Notes: generated by a model from the sequence alone, not told the origin. 64,000 nucleotides of DNA from Betaproteobacteria bacterium SCN2 (GCA_008923285.1 WBSG01000027.1:124001-188000); one strand, 5' to 3'. Positions 37,452 to 47,479 are shown, counted from the stretch's first letter. Numbers and translations are program-made.

Positions 37452-40400
37452 TTAGAAGCTGAAGCCGATGCCCGCCTTGAGCACCCGCTCGCCGCTGCTA
37501 AAGCCGGCTCCCAGGTTGGCACTGACATTATCGCCAAGCCTGCCGGAGGCGCCCACGGCGACGGCATTGTAGCCGTCGAAGTTGGCGACGCCCACGCCCA
37601 AGCTGAAGCGCTTGCCGGGATCGACATCCGGCAACGCGGTCAGCGCGGCCACGGAAGCAACGCCCCTGCGCGCCACCTTGTCCTCATTGTTGAAGGCCAG
37701 CGAATCGACATAGCCCTTGGTCGCGGCGTCGTCCGGGTTGACCGGGGTGCCGACGTTAGTCACGCGGTTGCCGCCCATGTCTACCGTCTGGCCGGCGCCC
37801 ACCGTCAGGCCGCCGTTGAGGGTTGCCATGCCGCCGAACGTGGCCGCGCCGGTGGTGCTCAGCGTGGCCGTTGCGATGTTGCCGCTGTTCGTGATGTCAC
37901 CGGTGTTGGTGATGCCGTTGGTGGTCGTGGCGCCGGTGACCGCCAGTGTGCCACCCACCGCGGTGTTGCCGGTCGCAGAATCGACGCTGAAAGTAGTCGC
38001 GCCGCCCGAGCCGTTAGTGATGGTGAGGTCGCCACCGGCGGTGATAGCGCCGGTGGCGCCATCCAGAGCGATGGTGGTATTGGTGCCGTCGGTAACGTTC
38101 AGCGTGCCTGCCACGCCGCCGGTGGTGCCGCCCAGGGTGGCGACGCCGGCATTCGACAAGTTCAGGGTCTGGCCGTTGGTGCTGTCGGAAATGTTGACGC
38201 CGTTGTCGTCAATGGTCACCGTGGTCGATGCCGTGCCGCCGGTAATCACCGTCTGGGTCGCATCGATGGTGATGCCGTGCGCATTGCCCGCGCCGTCATC
38301 GTACATCAGCGAGGCCTGCGTGGAGTTCAGCACCAAATCGCTGTTAGCGGTGCCATCGGTGTAGCCCAGGGCCGCCTGCGTGGTATCCGCCGTCAGCGTG
38401 CCGTGGTTGGTCGCCGAACCGCCGGTGAGCGATGCGCTGGTGTTGTCGGTAATGTTCAACTGGCCGTAAGTATCGGTCTGCACGGTCGCACCGATGTTGT
38501 TCAGCGTGACGCTGGCAGTATCGGCGCCGTCGGCGAAATTCATCACCGTACCGGCTGCGGTGGTGCTGGTGCCGCCCGACTGCGTGCCGTTGTTGTAGGC
38601 CATGGATGCCTGGGTGGCGTCGTAGGTGGCGCCGCTAGTGGTGCCCACACCGTTGTCGAAGCCGACATCAGTCTGGGTGAGGGTGGCATCCATGCCGCTG
38701 ATCACCGTGCCGTCGGAAATACCGGCCGTGTAATTGGTGGCGTTAGCGACGGAACCGGAGGTCACGGTGCCGTTGGTCCATTGCGTGCTGGCCTGGGTGG
38801 CGTTGTGCACGGTAGACGAAACCACGCCGGCGCCGTTGTCGTAGCTCACCGCCGCCTGGGTGACATCCAGGTCGGTGCGGCTGTTGACGGTGCCGTCGGT
38901 AAAGGAAGTATTGGCATTCATCGTCGACAGGTCCACGGTACCGCCCGCCGTACCGTTGCCGCCGTACAGATTGGCGCTGGCGTTGTCGGTGATGACGAGG
39001 GAGCCATTGTTCTGCGTGCCCAGCGAGGCGATGGTGGAATCCAGACTCAGGGTCGAGGTCGAGGTACCGGCCGCGTTGCCGCCCGTCAGGGTGGTGGTGT
39101 CGGCCACGGCATTGATGCTAAGGCCGCGATCGCCGGTGGAGGCGCCCGACAGCAGCGTCGCGTTGCCGGTATTCATGGTCAGCGTCGAGGCATTGGCTCC
39201 GCCAGAGCCGGCGTTCACCGTCGTGGTGGTATTGGTGACGTTGATACCGGCGGAGTTGCTGTTCAGGAAGCTGGCGTCCTGGCCCGACAGGTTGGCCGTG
39301 GCGGTATTGCCGCCGACCGTGCCGCTCATGGCGATGCCCGCGGTGGTGCCGGTGCCAGCGAGGTTGATGCCGTTGGTGCCGCCGGTGCCGGTCACACTCA
39401 CGCCGTCGGTGGTGCCGGTGCCGGTGATGCCGGTGCCGGTCGCGCCGCCCGCTGCATAGGTGTTCACCGAGTTGGTGGTACCGTTAGTCATGCTCGCGCC
39501 GCCGCCGGTAGTGGTGACGGAAGCGGTGCCGTCGGACATGGTGGCGGTGGTGCCGTCGACCGAAACCACAGTGGAGCCGTTCACCAGGCGCGCCGAGGTG
39601 GCGTCCGTGATTACCGTGTTAGCGCCGGTCTGAATAGTGTTGCTGGTGCTGCCGGTGATGGTGTTGGTGATGCCTTCGATGGTGTTGGTCGAGGTCGCCA
39701 GATCACCGATGGTGACGGCGCTGGTGGTGCCCAGGGCATCGGTCGTGGCTTCGAACAGGGTCACCGTGGCGCTGCCCACGCCGGAACCGGAAACATCCAG
39801 GGTGGCGCCGCCCGTGTCACCGTCGGCCAGAGTCCACACCGAGGAATTGGTGCCGCCCGACAGGGTGGTCTGGGTGCCGTCGACCGTGAGGCCGTGTGTG
39901 TTGCCGGTAGTGCTGGTATAGGTCAGCGAAACGCTGCTGCCGTCAACGGACAGGTCGCCGCTCGAAACGCCGCCCCCCGGCACGGAAATCGCCGTCGCGC
40001 CGGTGGCGCCATTAACGCTGAAATAGGTCTGGCCGCCGTTGGTGACGGAAAAGTTGTCCTCGACCTCGGTCGGGCCCGAGAAGGTCGAGGTCGAGCTGAC
40101 GTTGAAGTTGATGGCGGTCACGTCGGCCGTGGTGCCAGCCAGGGTGGCGTTGGTCAGGGTGGCGGTGGCAATGGTTGCGTTCTGGATGGTGCCGCCGCTC
40201 ATGTTCAGGTTGCCGCCCCCGGTATTGATGGTGCCGCCGCCGGAAAGGATGTTGCCGCCGCCGGAATTGATGCTGCCACCGCTGGTGGTGATGTTGCCGC
40301 CATTGGTGCCGATGCTGCCGGCATTGGTGATGCCGGCGCTGTTGTTGTTGATGCCGTTGGTGGTGCTGGCGCCGGTCACGCTCAAGGTGCCGGTGCTGAT

Positions 40401-40802
40401 GTTGCCGGTGTTGCTGATGCCGTTCGTCGTGGTGGCGCCGGTCACGCCCAGCGTAGTGCCGATGGTCACCGCGCCGGTGGTGTCCAGGGTCGCGGCGTCG
40501 ATGTCGGTAGCGGTGGTGGTGCCGCCGAAGGTGGCATTGTTGATGGTGGCGCCCGTGATGCTGATCACGTCGGTGGATTCCACGACGCCCGGGGTTCCGC
40601 CGTTGTCGGTGACTTCAGTCACCGTGCCGCCAGCGATGTCCACGGCGTGGGCCGGCAGGGCGGCGAAGGCGCCGACGAGGGCCGCTGCCGCGAGCAGCTT
40701 CCTGGCCATGCCGCCGCCCTTGCCTTTGGCCCTGGCGTGCTCGGATGCGGCAACCCAAGTGTTGAGAGTTTGGTTCCAGACCAAGCGGTAAGCGCGATTC
40801 AT
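37452..40802 (-). CDS. Trimeric autotransporter adhesin (YadA-like)
   Basis: 1116 residues from the ATG at 40802 (GGAGCAACACG before it). The N-terminus is the extended signal region of such proteins (MNRAYRLVWNQTLNTWVAAS), then a hydrophobic core ending PAHA. The long passenger is Gly/Thr/Ser/Asn-rich, with beta-roll-like repeats and several degenerate TQA-x-YxNG units. The C-terminus has the coiled-coil/YadA-anchor signature (NRVTNVGTPVNPDDAATKGY then VDSL) and an outer-membrane strand end (GERVLKAGIGFSF). It should form a trimeric surface fibre for attachment. There are almost no cysteines, as usual for the class. Confidence 0.92.
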   Translation of the reverse strand: MNRAYRLVWNQTLNTWVAASEHARAKGKGGGMARKLLAAAALVGAFAALPAHAVDIAGGTVTEVTDNGGTPGVVESTDVISITGATINNATFGGTTTATDIDAATLDTTGAVTIGTTLGVTGATTTNGISNTGNISTGTLSVTGASTTNGINNNSAGITNAGSIGTNGGNITTSGGSINSGGGNILSGGGTINTGGGNLNMSGGTIQNATIATATLTNATLAGTTADVTAINFNVSSTSTFSGPTEVEDNFSVTNGGQTYFSVNGATGATAISVPGGGVSSGDLSVDGSSVSLTYTSTTGNTHGLTVDGTQTTLSGGTNSSVWTLADGDTGGATLDVSGSGVGSATVTLFEATTDALGTTSAVTIGDLATSTNTIEGITNTITGSTSNTIQTGANTVITDATSARLVNGSTVVSVDGTTATMSDGTASVTTTGGGASMTNGTTNSVNTYAAGGATGTGITGTGTTDGVSVTGTGGTNGINLAGTGTTAGIAMSGTVGGNTATANLSGQDASFLNSNSAGINVTNTTTTVNAGSGGANASTLTMNTGNATLLSGASTGDRGLSINAVADTTTLTGGNAAGTSTSTLSLDSTIASLGTQNNGSLVITDNASANLYGGNGTAGGTVDLSTMNANTSFTDGTVNSRTDLDVTQAAVSYDNGAGVVSSTVHNATQASTQWTNGTVTSGSVANATNYTAGISDGTVISGMDATLTQTDVGFDNGVGTTSGATYDATQASMAYNNGTQSGGTSTTAAGTVMNFADGADTASVTLNNIGATVQTDTYGQLNITDNTSASLTGGSATNHGTLTADTTQAALGYTDGTANSDLVLNSTQASLMYDDGAGNAHGITIDATQTVITGGTASTTVTIDDNGVNISDSTNGQTLNLSNAGVATLGGTTGGVAGTLNVTDGTNTTIALDGATGAITAGGDLTITNGSGGATTFSVDSATGNTAVGGTLAVTGATTTNGITNTGDITNSGNIATATLSTTGAATFGGMATLNGGLTVGAGQTVDMGGNRVTNVGTPVNPDDAATKGYVDSLAFNNEDKVARRGVASVAALTALPDVDPGKRFSLGVGVANFDGYNAVAVGASGRLGDNVSANLGAGFSSGERVLKAGIGFSF

Positions 40803-41339
40803 CGTGTTGCTCCTTGTGTTAGGCGTTGTTATTGCTCGATTGTCGATTGGTGTTCTTGCTCGATATTTTGTCAAGGGTGCTAAGTTCTTGTTTTTCTCAA
40901 AGCGCTGCCTGGCATGTCTTCAATAGGCCTGGCATGTCTTCAATAGTTAGGTCAGCAGCAAGCTCTGAATGCCGCTCCGCTGGCGGCCTGGGAATTTGGT
41001 TGCTTAATCGAGGCCTCGCTTCTGGCGCCAGCGGCCTCATTTTTCCGCCGAGCTTAAACAGGGCGTATGCCCCTGTCAACAAAAGATGCGAGCGCGGGCG
41101 CCCCGGCTCCCCTCCCCGCCGGACATTTATGCAACGCCGCCCGGCCCGGCGGCGGCCGCGAATACGCCGGGGCATGGCCAAAACGCCGGGTAATGTGATA
41201 TCTGTTTGAACCGCAAGTGTTTTTCGGGTATGATGTGCGGCTTCCATATGGAGCCGTCCAGTTGATGGTCGGTTTCATGAACGAAACCCAACAGGCCACC
41301 GGGTTTCGCGATTTCCGTAACCTGATCCAGGAGAAACAC
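40803..41339 (+). promoter_or_regulatory. Intergenic region between adhesin and rpsO, with rpsO promoter
   Basis: A 537-bp gap with no gene. It holds the adhesin promoter area, a 20-bp tandem duplication (listed separately), and a near-consensus promoter TTGAAC-17-TATGAT at 41206-41234 reading to rpsO, which leaves a leader of about 100 bases ending in an AGGAG site before the rpsO ATG. Confidence 0.75.
40907..40946. repeat. 20-bp perfect tandem duplication upstream of the adhesin
   Basis: GCCTGGCATGTCTTCAATAG occurs twice back to back, about 105 bp before the adhesin start codon. It could be a regulatory site whose copy number varies by slippage. Confidence 0.8.
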
Positions 41340-41609
41340 ATGGCTGTCACCACCGCCGAAAAGGCGCAAATCGTCAAGGATTACCAGCGCGCGGCCGCCG
41401 ACACCGGCTCCCCGGAAGTGCAAGTCGCCCTGCTCACCGCGCGCATCAACCAGTTGACCGACCATTTCAAGGCCAATGCCAAGGACCATCATTCCCGCCG
41501 CGGCCTGCTGAAGATGGTGAGCCGTCGCCGCAAGCTGCTGGACTACCTGAAGCGCACCAATCTGGAAAGCTACAAGGCACTGATCGAGCGCCTCGGCTTG
41601 CGTAAATAA
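41340..41609 (+). CDS. rpsO: 30S ribosomal protein S15
   Basis: 89 residues starting [20 protein letters not shown], with the conserved [20 protein letters not shown] and [20 protein letters not shown]. Binds 16S rRNA early in assembly. An upstream in-frame ATG at 41277 exists but is not needed; the AGGAG at 41328 fixes this start. Confidence 0.98.
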   Translation: MAVTTAEKAQIVKDYQRAAADTGSPEVQVALLTARINQLTDHFKANAKDHHSRRGLLKMVSRRRKLLDYLKRTNLESYKALIERLGLRK

Positions 41610-41670
41610 CGCAGCGCCTGCGCAAGTAATCGTCCACGCAACGGACAAAACCTTATCGCATCAAAAAACA

Positions 41671-41698
41671 GCCGCCCCGCCTGTACGCGGGGCGGTGT
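41671..41698 (+). terminator. Hairpin between rpsO and pnp
   Basis: CCGCCCCGC and GCGGGGCGG form a 9-bp stem with a 6-base loop, followed by TGTCGTTT. In other proteobacteria this gap holds an attenuator and RNase III processing structure that controls pnp; the same role is likely here. Confidence 0.6.
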
Positions 41699-41720
41699 CG
41701 TTTAGAGGAAGAGGAAAAGC

Positions 41721-43856
41721 ATGAAAGTCACCAAATCATTTCAGTACGGCCGCCACACCGTCACCCTGGAAACCGGCGAGATCGCCCGCCAGGCCGACGG
41801 CGCAGTGCTGGTCAACATGGACGACACCGTGGTGCTGGTCACCGTGGTCGCCAAGCGCGATGTCAAGCCTGGCCAGGACTTTTTCCCGCTGACCGTGGAC
41901 TACATGGAAAAGACCTACGCCGCCGGCCGCATTCCCGGCGGCTATTTCAAGCGCGAAGGCAAGCCCACCGAGAAGGAAACCCTGACCTCGCGCCTGATCG
42001 ACCGTCCCATCCGCCCGCTGTTTCCGGAAGGCTTCTTCAACGAAGTGCAGGTCATCGCGCACGTGCTGTCTTCCAATCCTGAAGTGGATTCCGACATCCC
42101 CGCCCTGATCGGCGCCTCCGCCGCGCTGTCCCTTTCCGGCGTGCCGTTCGACGGCCCCGTCGGCGCCGCGCGCGTCGGCTTCATCAACGGCGAATACGTG
42201 CTCAACCCCACCGGCCCTGAACTGAAGAATTCCGCGCTGGACCTGATCGTCGCCGGCACCGAAGCCGCCGTGCTGATGGTGGAATCCGAAGCCATGGAAC
42301 TGCCGGAAGACATCATGCTGGGCGCAGTCGTGTTCGGCCACCAGCAGATGCAGGCCGCCATCAGCGCCATCAACGAACTGGCCGACGAAGCCGGCAAGGA
42401 TCCCTGGGAATGGGAACCGCCCGCCACCAACACCGAACTCGTCGGCAAGATCGAGGCCCTGGCCAAGGCCGAACTCGAGCAAGCCTATTCCATCAAGCAG
42501 AAACAGGCGCGCACCGCCGCCGTGGATGCCATCCGCGACAAGGTCTTCAGCGAGTTCATCAGCGCCGACATGGACACCCTGGCGGTGAACGTGGTCAAGG
42601 ACGAGTTCTTCAAGCTGGAAGCCAACGTCGTGCGCGGCCGCATCCTTTCGGGCCAGCCGCGCATCGACGGCCGCGATACCCGCACCGTGCGCCCCATCAC
42701 CATCCGCACCGGCGTGCTGCCGCGCACCCACGGCTCCGCCTTGTTCACCCGCGGCGAAACCCAGGCGCTGGTCATCACCACGCTGGGCACCGGCCGTGAC
42801 GAGCAGACCATCGAGTCGCTGATGGGCGAATACTCCGAGCGCTTCATGCTGCACTACAACATGCCTCCCTTCGCCACCGGCGAAACCGGCCGCGTGGGCA
42901 GCCCCAAGCGCCGTGAAATCGGCCACGGCCGCCTCGCCAAGCGCGCTCTGCTGGCCGCCCTGCCCTCCAAGGAGGAGTTCGGCTACACCCTGCGCGTGGT
43001 ATCGGAAGTGACCGAGTCGAACGGCTCCTCCTCCATGGCCTCCGTGTGCGGCGGCTGCCTGTCCATGCTGGATGCCGGCGTGCCGATGAAGGCACACATC
43101 GCAGGCATCGCCATGGGCCTGATCAAGGAAGGCAACCGCTTCGCCGTGCTGACCGACATCCTTGGCGACGAGGACCACCTCGGCGACATGGACTTCAAGG
43201 TGGCCGGTTCCGAGAAGGGCGTCACCGCCCTGCAGATGGACATCAAGATCCAGGGCATCACCAAGGAAATCATGGATGCCGCGCTGAAACAGGCGAAGGA
43301 AGGCCGCATGCACATCCTCGGCCTGATGAAGGACGCCGTCGGCGGCGCGCGCGAGGAAATGTCCGCCTACGCCCCGCGCATCATCACCATGAAGATCAAC
43401 CCGGAGAAAATCCGTGACGTGATCGGCAAGGGTGGCGCCGTGATCCGCGCGCTGACCGAGGAGACCGGCACGCAAATTGATATTGATGAGGACGGCAGCA
43501 TCAAGATCGCCTGCACCAGCACCGAGTCGGGTGAAGCCGCCAAGAAGCGCATCGAGGAAATCACCGCCGAGGTGGAAGTCGGCGCCGTCTACGAAGGCAC
43601 CGTGGTCAAGCTCCTCGACTTTGGCGCCATCGTCAACGTGCTGCCCGGCCGCGACGGCCTGCTGCACATTTCCCAGATCGCACACGAGCGCATCGCCACC
43701 GTGGCCGAGCATCTCAAGGAAGGCCAGCAAGTGCGCGTGAAAGTGCTGGAAGCCGACGAGAAAGGCCGCCTGCGCCTGTCGATGAAAGCGCTGACCGAGC
43801 CGCCCAAGAAGGAAGAGGCGCCTGCCGCGCCTGCTCCGGAGGGCGCTGCCGAGTAA
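41721..43856 (+). CDS. pnp: Polynucleotide phosphorylase
   Basis: 711 residues: two RNase PH domains (the second with [20 protein letters not shown]) flanking an all-helical domain, then KH ([20 protein letters not shown]) and S1 ([20 protein letters not shown]) domains. Degrades RNA 3' to 5' with phosphate. The C-terminus is a short Ala/Pro/Glu tail. Followed by a strong terminator. Confidence 0.98.
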   Translation: MKVTKSFQYGRHTVTLETGEIARQADGAVLVNMDDTVVLVTVVAKRDVKPGQDFFPLTVDYMEKTYAAGRIPGGYFKREGKPTEKETLTSRLIDRPIRPLFPEGFFNEVQVIAHVLSSNPEVDSDIPALIGASAALSLSGVPFDGPVGAARVGFINGEYVLNPTGPELKNSALDLIVAGTEAAVLMVESEAMELPEDIMLGAVVFGHQQMQAAISAINELADEAGKDPWEWEPPATNTELVGKIEALAKAELEQAYSIKQKQARTAAVDAIRDKVFSEFISADMDTLAVNVVKDEFFKLEANVVRGRILSGQPRIDGRDTRTVRPITIRTGVLPRTHGSALFTRGETQALVITTLGTGRDEQTIESLMGEYSERFMLHYNMPPFATGETGRVGSPKRREIGHGRLAKRALLAALPSKEEFGYTLRVVSEVTESNGSSSMASVCGGCLSMLDAGVPMKAHIAGIAMGLIKEGNRFAVLTDILGDEDHLGDMDFKVAGSEKGVTALQMDIKIQGITKEIMDAALKQAKEGRMHILGLMKDAVGGAREEMSAYAPRIITMKINPEKIRDVIGKGGAVIRALTEETGTQIDIDEDGSIKIACTSTESGEAAKKRIEEITAEVEVGAVYEGTVVKLLDFGAIVNVLPGRDGLLHISQIAHERIATVAEHLKEGQQVRVKVLEADEKGRLRLSMKALTEPPKKEEAPAAPAPEGAAE

Positions 43857-43876
43857 GTTTTTCGGCATCCCGCCAG

Positions 43877-43913
43877 CAAAAAACCCGCGCATGGCGCGGG
43901 TTTTTTGTTTTTC
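43877..43913 (+). terminator. Rho-independent terminator of pnp
   Basis: CCCGCGC and GCGCGGG with an ATG loop, preceded by an A run and followed by TTTTTTGTTTTT; a textbook terminator about 20 bases after the pnp stop. Confidence 0.93.
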
Positions 43914-43988
43914 CCCGGACGCGGCGGCAAGCCCTGCTATGTTTGAATAGTAAGCCCTTTTTTCGAACGTCCTCAACAGGAGCCCCGC

Positions 43989-44360
43989 ATGAACAAACTT
44001 TACACGCTCGTCCTCATCGCCGCCTTCAGCACGACCACACTCGCCGCCAAGCCGGAAGACAAGAAGGCTACGCCGGCCACACCGGCAACGCAGGCTGCCC
44101 CCGCAACGCCGGCCATGCCGGCGACACCTGCTGCCACACCCGGCGCCAAGGCGACGCCTGCCACGCCGGCTGTCCCGGCCGCCGCCGCAACCCCTGCAAC
44201 CCCGGCGACACCGGCAGCTGCGGACAAGTCCCGCAACGAGGGCAAGAAGGTCAAGGAGAAGAAGCCCAAAAAGCACGAGCGCAATGAAAATGCCGCCACG
44301 CCTGCCAGCCCGGCGGCGGAAGGGGCCCCCGCCACACCGGCGACACCAGCCAAGAAGTAA
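43989..44360 (+). CDS. Ala/Thr/Pro-repeat exported protein
   Basis: 123 residues. A signal peptide (LYTLVLIAAFSTTTLAAKP) is followed by about 55 residues of ATPATPA-type repeats, a short basic block (GKKVKEKKPKKHERN) and a second repeat run. AGGAG precedes the ATG. Not recognised; such alanine/proline/threonine-rich low-complexity proteins occur as periplasmic or surface linkers. It is a single-gene unit bounded by terminators. Confidence 0.7.
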   Translation: MNKLYTLVLIAAFSTTTLAAKPEDKKATPATPATQAAPATPAMPATPAATPGAKATPATPAVPAAAATPATPATPAAADKSRNEGKKVKEKKPKKHERNENAATPASPAAEGAPATPATPAKK

Positions 44361-44378
44361 GCGCCCCCCATCAGCGAA

Positions 44379-44401
44379 AACGCCCTGCTCAGCAGGGCGT
44401 T
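44379..44401. terminator. Bidirectional hairpin terminator
   Basis: AACGCCCTGC and GCAGGGCGTT form a perfect 10-bp stem with a TCA loop, between convergent genes. The flanks are A-rich on the left and TTCTT on the right, suiting both directions. Confidence 0.75.
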
Positions 44402-44425
44402 CTTCAGCGGCTTGCGTTCAGAAGC

Positions 44426-44866
44426 TCAACCGCCGAACAGAGCCGACCACCATTTCTTGCGGTTGTTCGGCACCACTGCCGGCATGAGATTGACCGGGGC
44501 CTGCAGGCTCATGGTCCAGCCGGGAAAGATGTGCTGGCCGCTGGAGCCGCAGGATACGCCGAGATTGTGCGGATCGTAGATCTTGATGAAACTCGGCTTT
44601 TCCAGGTCATCCACATAGACGATGCCGCAGTAGTCTTCTTCATGCTCCTTGCGCAGCAGCTCGTCGATGTGGTGAATGAAGCGTTCGACATCCTCGGCAT
44701 TGGCGGGCGCCTGCGGGACATCCTGGCCGACCGGATAGAGATACCAGCCGGCGCCGCGCTCCACTCTGCCCCAGAAAGCCGTCAACTGCTCCCAGGACAG
44801 CACGTTATAGAGCGTCCCCCAGTACTTGGCCTCGAAGGCAGTGGTCGCTTCCCGGGGAGCGTTCAT
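44426..44866 (-). CDS. Hypothetical protein co-transcribed with dksA
   Basis: 146 residues from the ATG at 44866 (MNAPREATTAF). Soluble, with tryptophan-rich segments (LSWEQLTAFWGRVERGAGWY) and an alpha/beta look (GIVYVDDLEKPSFIKIYDPH). Cysteines occur in EDYCGIVY and VSCGSSGQH. Not recognised. It starts 12 bases after the dksA stop, so the two are almost surely one operon; a stress-related role is only guilt by association. Confidence 0.8.
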   Translation of the reverse strand: MNAPREATTAFEAKYWGTLYNVLSWEQLTAFWGRVERGAGWYLYPVGQDVPQAPANAEDVERFIHHIDELLRKEHEEDYCGIVYVDDLEKPSFIKIYDPHNLGVSCGSSGQHIFPGWTMSLQAPVNLMPAVVPNNRKKWWSALFGG

Positions 44867-44877
44867 CGTGCAGCCTT

Positions 44878-45300
44878 TTACTTGGCGACCTGCTTTTCCT
44901 TGATTTCCTCCAGCGTCTTGCAGTCGATGCAGAGGCTGGCGGTGGGGCGCGCCTGCAGGCGCTCGATGCCGATTTCCACGCCGCAGGAATCGCAATAGCC
45001 GTAGTCGCCGGCGTCGATCTTGGCCATGGTTTCGTCGATCTTCTTGATCAGCTTGCGCTCGCGATCGCGGTTCCTCAGTTCCAGGGCCATGTCGGACTCC
45101 TGGGTGGCGCGGTCGTTGGGATCGGCGAACACCGTGGCCTCGTCCTGCATGGAATGAATGGTGGTGTCGATGTCCTGGGAAAGCTCTGCTTTCCAGGCTT
45201 CGAGGATTTTGCGAAAATGCGCCAATTGCTTGGCGTTCATGTACTCCTCGCCCTTTTTGGCCTTGTAGGGTTCAAAGCGCTTCAAATGTTCGGTGGCCAT
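44878..45300 (-). CDS. dksA: RNA polymerase-binding transcription factor DksA
   Basis: 140 residues from the ATG at 45300. A coiled coil with the tip motif [20 protein letters not shown] inserts into the secondary channel of RNA polymerase. The C-terminal zinc finger is CDSCGVEIG...CIDC. It works with ppGpp in the stringent response. A longer in-frame upstream extension lacks family resemblance. Confidence 0.97.
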   Translation of the reverse strand: MATEHLKRFEPYKAKKGEEYMNAKQLAHFRKILEAWKAELSQDIDTTIHSMQDEATVFADPNDRATQESDMALELRNRDRERKLIKKIDETMAKIDAGDYGYCDSCGVEIGIERLQARPTASLCIDCKTLEEIKEKQVAK

Positions 45301-45390
45301 ATGTATTCCCGGTTGAACTGAACAAAATAAACCTGACTTAATAACAGATTTACCCCCCCAACGGCAACCCATTATTGATCTTGACTGACT

Positions 45391-46149
45391 ATGTCCCTGC
45401 AAGCCCTGTTATTTGACGTGGACGGCACCCTCGCCGACACCGAGCGCGACGGCCACCGCCCTGCCTTCAATGCCGCCTTCCGTGAATTCGGCCTGGACTG
45501 GGACTGGGATGTTCCCCTCTACGGCAAACTGCTGGCGGTTACCGGCGGCAAGGAACGCATGAAACACTACGTGGACACCTTCCGTCCCGACTATGCAAAG
45601 CCGGTCGATTTCGACGACCTCGTGGCGGAACTGCACAAGGCCAAGACTCGCCATTACACTGCCATGCTGGCCGAGGGCAACGTGCCCATGCGCCCCGGCA
45701 TCAAGCGCCTGCTGCGGGAAGCCATGGACGCCGGCCTGCGACTGGCGGTCGCCACCACCACCACGCCGGAAAACGTCACCGCCCTGCTGGAGCACAGCCT
45801 GGGCCGCGGCAGCAGCAAGTGGTTCGAAGTCATCGCCGCCGGCGACATCGTGCCGGCCAAGAAGCCCGCGCCCGACATCTATGTCTGGGCACTGGAGCAA
45901 ATGAATCTGAAACCGAAAGCCTGCCTGGCGTTCGAGGATTCGGAAAACGGCATCCGCGCGAGCCGCGGCGCCGGGTTGACCACCCTCGTCACGGTCAACG
46001 ACTACACCCGCGACCACGACTTCACCGGCGCCGCCGTGGTGCTCACCGACCTGGGCGAGCCCGACGCCCCCGCCACGGCCCTGTCAGGCGCCTGGCAGGG
46101 TCAGGGCTATGTCACGCTGGAAAGCTTGAAGGTTTTGCATCGCGGCTGA
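45391..46149 (+). CDS. HAD-superfamily phosphatase, CbbY-like
   Basis: 252 residues. HAD motif I is [20 protein letters not shown], motif II is the threonine-rich [12 protein letters not shown], motif III is KKPAPDIY, and motif IV is [11 protein letters not shown]. The helical cap and the D-x-D-G-T-L-A-D-T-E start match CbbY proteins, which remove inhibitory sugar bisphosphates formed by Rubisco. This fits an autotroph, although no Calvin-cycle genes are in the window. Divergent from dksA with a 90-bp gap. Confidence 0.85.
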   Translation: MSLQALLFDVDGTLADTERDGHRPAFNAAFREFGLDWDWDVPLYGKLLAVTGGKERMKHYVDTFRPDYAKPVDFDDLVAELHKAKTRHYTAMLAEGNVPMRPGIKRLLREAMDAGLRLAVATTTTPENVTALLEHSLGRGSSKWFEVIAAGDIVPAKKPAPDIYVWALEQMNLKPKACLAFEDSENGIRASRGAGLTTLVTVNDYTRDHDFTGAAVVLTDLGEPDAPATALSGAWQGQGYVTLESLKVLHRG

Positions 46150-46185
46150 AAATCCGGCGCAGCCGAAAGGTAAAACCTTTTTTCA

Positions 46186-46264
46186 CAGCGAGGAAGGGGA
46201 GGCAAAAGAGTTAAGACAAGAACGGGTTTTCCTCCCGTTCCCTCCCTTAACCTCCCTGTTTATT
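46186..46264. repeat. Purine/pyrimidine inverted repeat, copy 6 (between convergent genes)
   Basis: CAGCGAGGAAGGGGAGGCAA on the left and CCTCCCTTAACCTCCCTGTT on the right pair imperfectly. After it comes GCGTCTTGGCGCCTCTGCGT, like the run after copy 5. It lies between the convergent CbbY-like gene and folD and may act as a terminator for both. Confidence 0.55.
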
Positions 46265-46288
46265 GTTTTGCGTCTTGGCGCCTCTGCG

Positions 46289-47146
46289 TCAGCTTTTGCT
46301 GTGGGTCTCGTACGCCTGCAGGGTGTTCTGCAGCAGCGAAGCCACGGTCATCGGCCCCACGCCGCCCGGCACCGGGGTGATCCACGCCGCGCGCTCGGCG
46401 GCCACCGCATATTCCACGTCACCGCAGATGCGGCCATCCGGCAGGCGGTTGATGCCGACGTCCGCCACCGTGGCGCCTTCCTTGATCCATTCGCCCTTGA
46501 CCAGGTTCGGCCTCCCAACCGCCACCACCACGATGTCGGCCTGCAGGGCCAGCACCGGCAGGTTGCGGGTCTGGCTGTTGGCCGTGGTCACGGTGCAGCC
46601 TTCCATCAATAGTTCCAGCCCCATGGGCCGCCCCACGTGGTTGGAGGCGCCCACCACCAGCGCATTCATGCCGCGCATGTCGCTGTGCACGCTTTTCAGC
46701 AGCGTCATCACGCCCATGGGCGTGCAGGAGCGCAGCGTGGGCATGCGCACCGCGAGGCGGCCAATGTTGTAGGGGTGGAAGCCATCGACGTCCTTGTCAG
46801 GGTGGATGCGCTCGATCACCGTTTCCGGCTCGATCTGCTGCGGCAGGGGCATCTGCACCAGAATGCCATCCACTTCGGGGTCGTCGTTCAGCTTGTCGAT
46901 CAACGCCAGCAAATCGGCCTGGCTGGTGGAGGCCGGCAGGTCGTGCGACACCGAGCGCACGTCGGCGCGTTCACAGGCGCGTTTCTTGTTGCGCACGTAA
47001 ATGGCCGAAGCGGGATCGTCGCCGACCAGGATCACCGCCAGCGTGGGCTCGCGCCGGCCGGCAGCGACCAGCGCATCCACGCGCTGCCTGAGTTCGTCTA
47101 CGATGCGTTCGGAGAGGGCTTTGCCGTCAAGAATTTGGGCAGTCAT
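46289..47146 (-). CDS. folD: Bifunctional methylene-THF dehydrogenase/cyclohydrolase
   Basis: 285 residues from the ATG at 47146 ([20 protein letters not shown]). Key motifs are [14 protein letters not shown] (active-site lysine), [37 protein letters not shown] (NADP site; Asn in place of the common Arg/Ser) and [13 protein letters not shown] near the C-terminus. Supplies one-carbon units for purines and formyl-Met-tRNA. Confidence 0.96.
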   Translation of the reverse strand: MTAQILDGKALSERIVDELRQRVDALVAAGRREPTLAVILVGDDPASAIYVRNKKRACERADVRSVSHDLPASTSQADLLALIDKLNDDPEVDGILVQMPLPQQIEPETVIERIHPDKDVDGFHPYNIGRLAVRMPTLRSCTPMGVMTLLKSVHSDMRGMNALVVGASNHVGRPMGLELLMEGCTVTTANSQTRNLPVLALQADIVVVAVGRPNLVKGEWIKEGATVADVGINRLPDGRICGDVEYAVAAERAAWITPVPGGVGPMTVASLLQNTLQAYETHSKS

Positions 47147-47216
47147 GGCGCAACACATTGGCCTCGATGGAAAAGGGGCATTTTCTCAAATAGTGTCACT
47201 TTCCCTCAAGCTGAAA

Positions 47217-47246
47217 TTGACCCACAGGCATACATTCGGGCATAAT
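47217..47246 (+). promoter_or_regulatory. Sigma-70 promoter for the tRNA-Pro/Arg/His cluster
   Basis: TTGACC, an 18-base spacer and CATAAT, ending 11 bases before tRNA-Pro. Confidence 0.8.
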
Positions 47247-47257
47247 TCGCGGTCTTT

Positions 47258-47334
47258 CGGGGCGTAGCGCAGTCCGGTAGCGCGCTTGCTTTGGGAGCAA
47301 GATGTCGGGGGTTCGAATCCCTCCGCCCCGACCA
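47258..47334 (+). tRNA. tRNA-Pro (anticodon TGG)
   Basis: A 77-nt cloverleaf with encoded CCA: acceptor CGGGGCG/CGCCCCG, anticodon TGG at 47292-47294 between CTTGC and GCAAG, T loop GGTTCGAATCC. Confidence 0.96.
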
Positions 47335-47377
47335 CCGGATTGTTCGGTCCCGAAATAGTTGCCCGCAGCAGATCAAA

Positions 47378-47454
47378 CTGCCCGTAGCTCAGCTGGATAG
47401 AGCATCGGCCTTCTAAGCCGAGGGTCACAGGTTCGACTCCTGTCGGGCAGGCCA
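47378..47454 (+). tRNA. tRNA-Arg (anticodon TCT)
   Basis: A 77-nt cloverleaf with encoded CCA: acceptor CTGCCCG/CGGGCAG, anticodon TCT at 47412-47414, T loop GGTTCGACTCC. It reads AGA, a rare codon in this GC-rich genome. Confidence 0.95.
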
Positions 47455-47479
47455 GTTTGGCTGGAAAGTTTTTACGGTG

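Noticed and set aside
38277-40883. 868-residue plus-strand open frame opposite the adhesin
   Set aside because: It mirrors the repetitive adhesin gene; the minus-strand frame has a signal peptide and YadA anchor, the plus strand has neither start context nor domains.
41217-41339. Longer S15 start
   Set aside because: The extension lies in the rpsO leader downstream of a near-consensus promoter; S15 length and the AGGAG site support ATG 41340.
41736-44276. 846-residue minus-strand frame opposite pnp
   Set aside because: Antisense artefact of a highly biased, well-conserved pnp gene.
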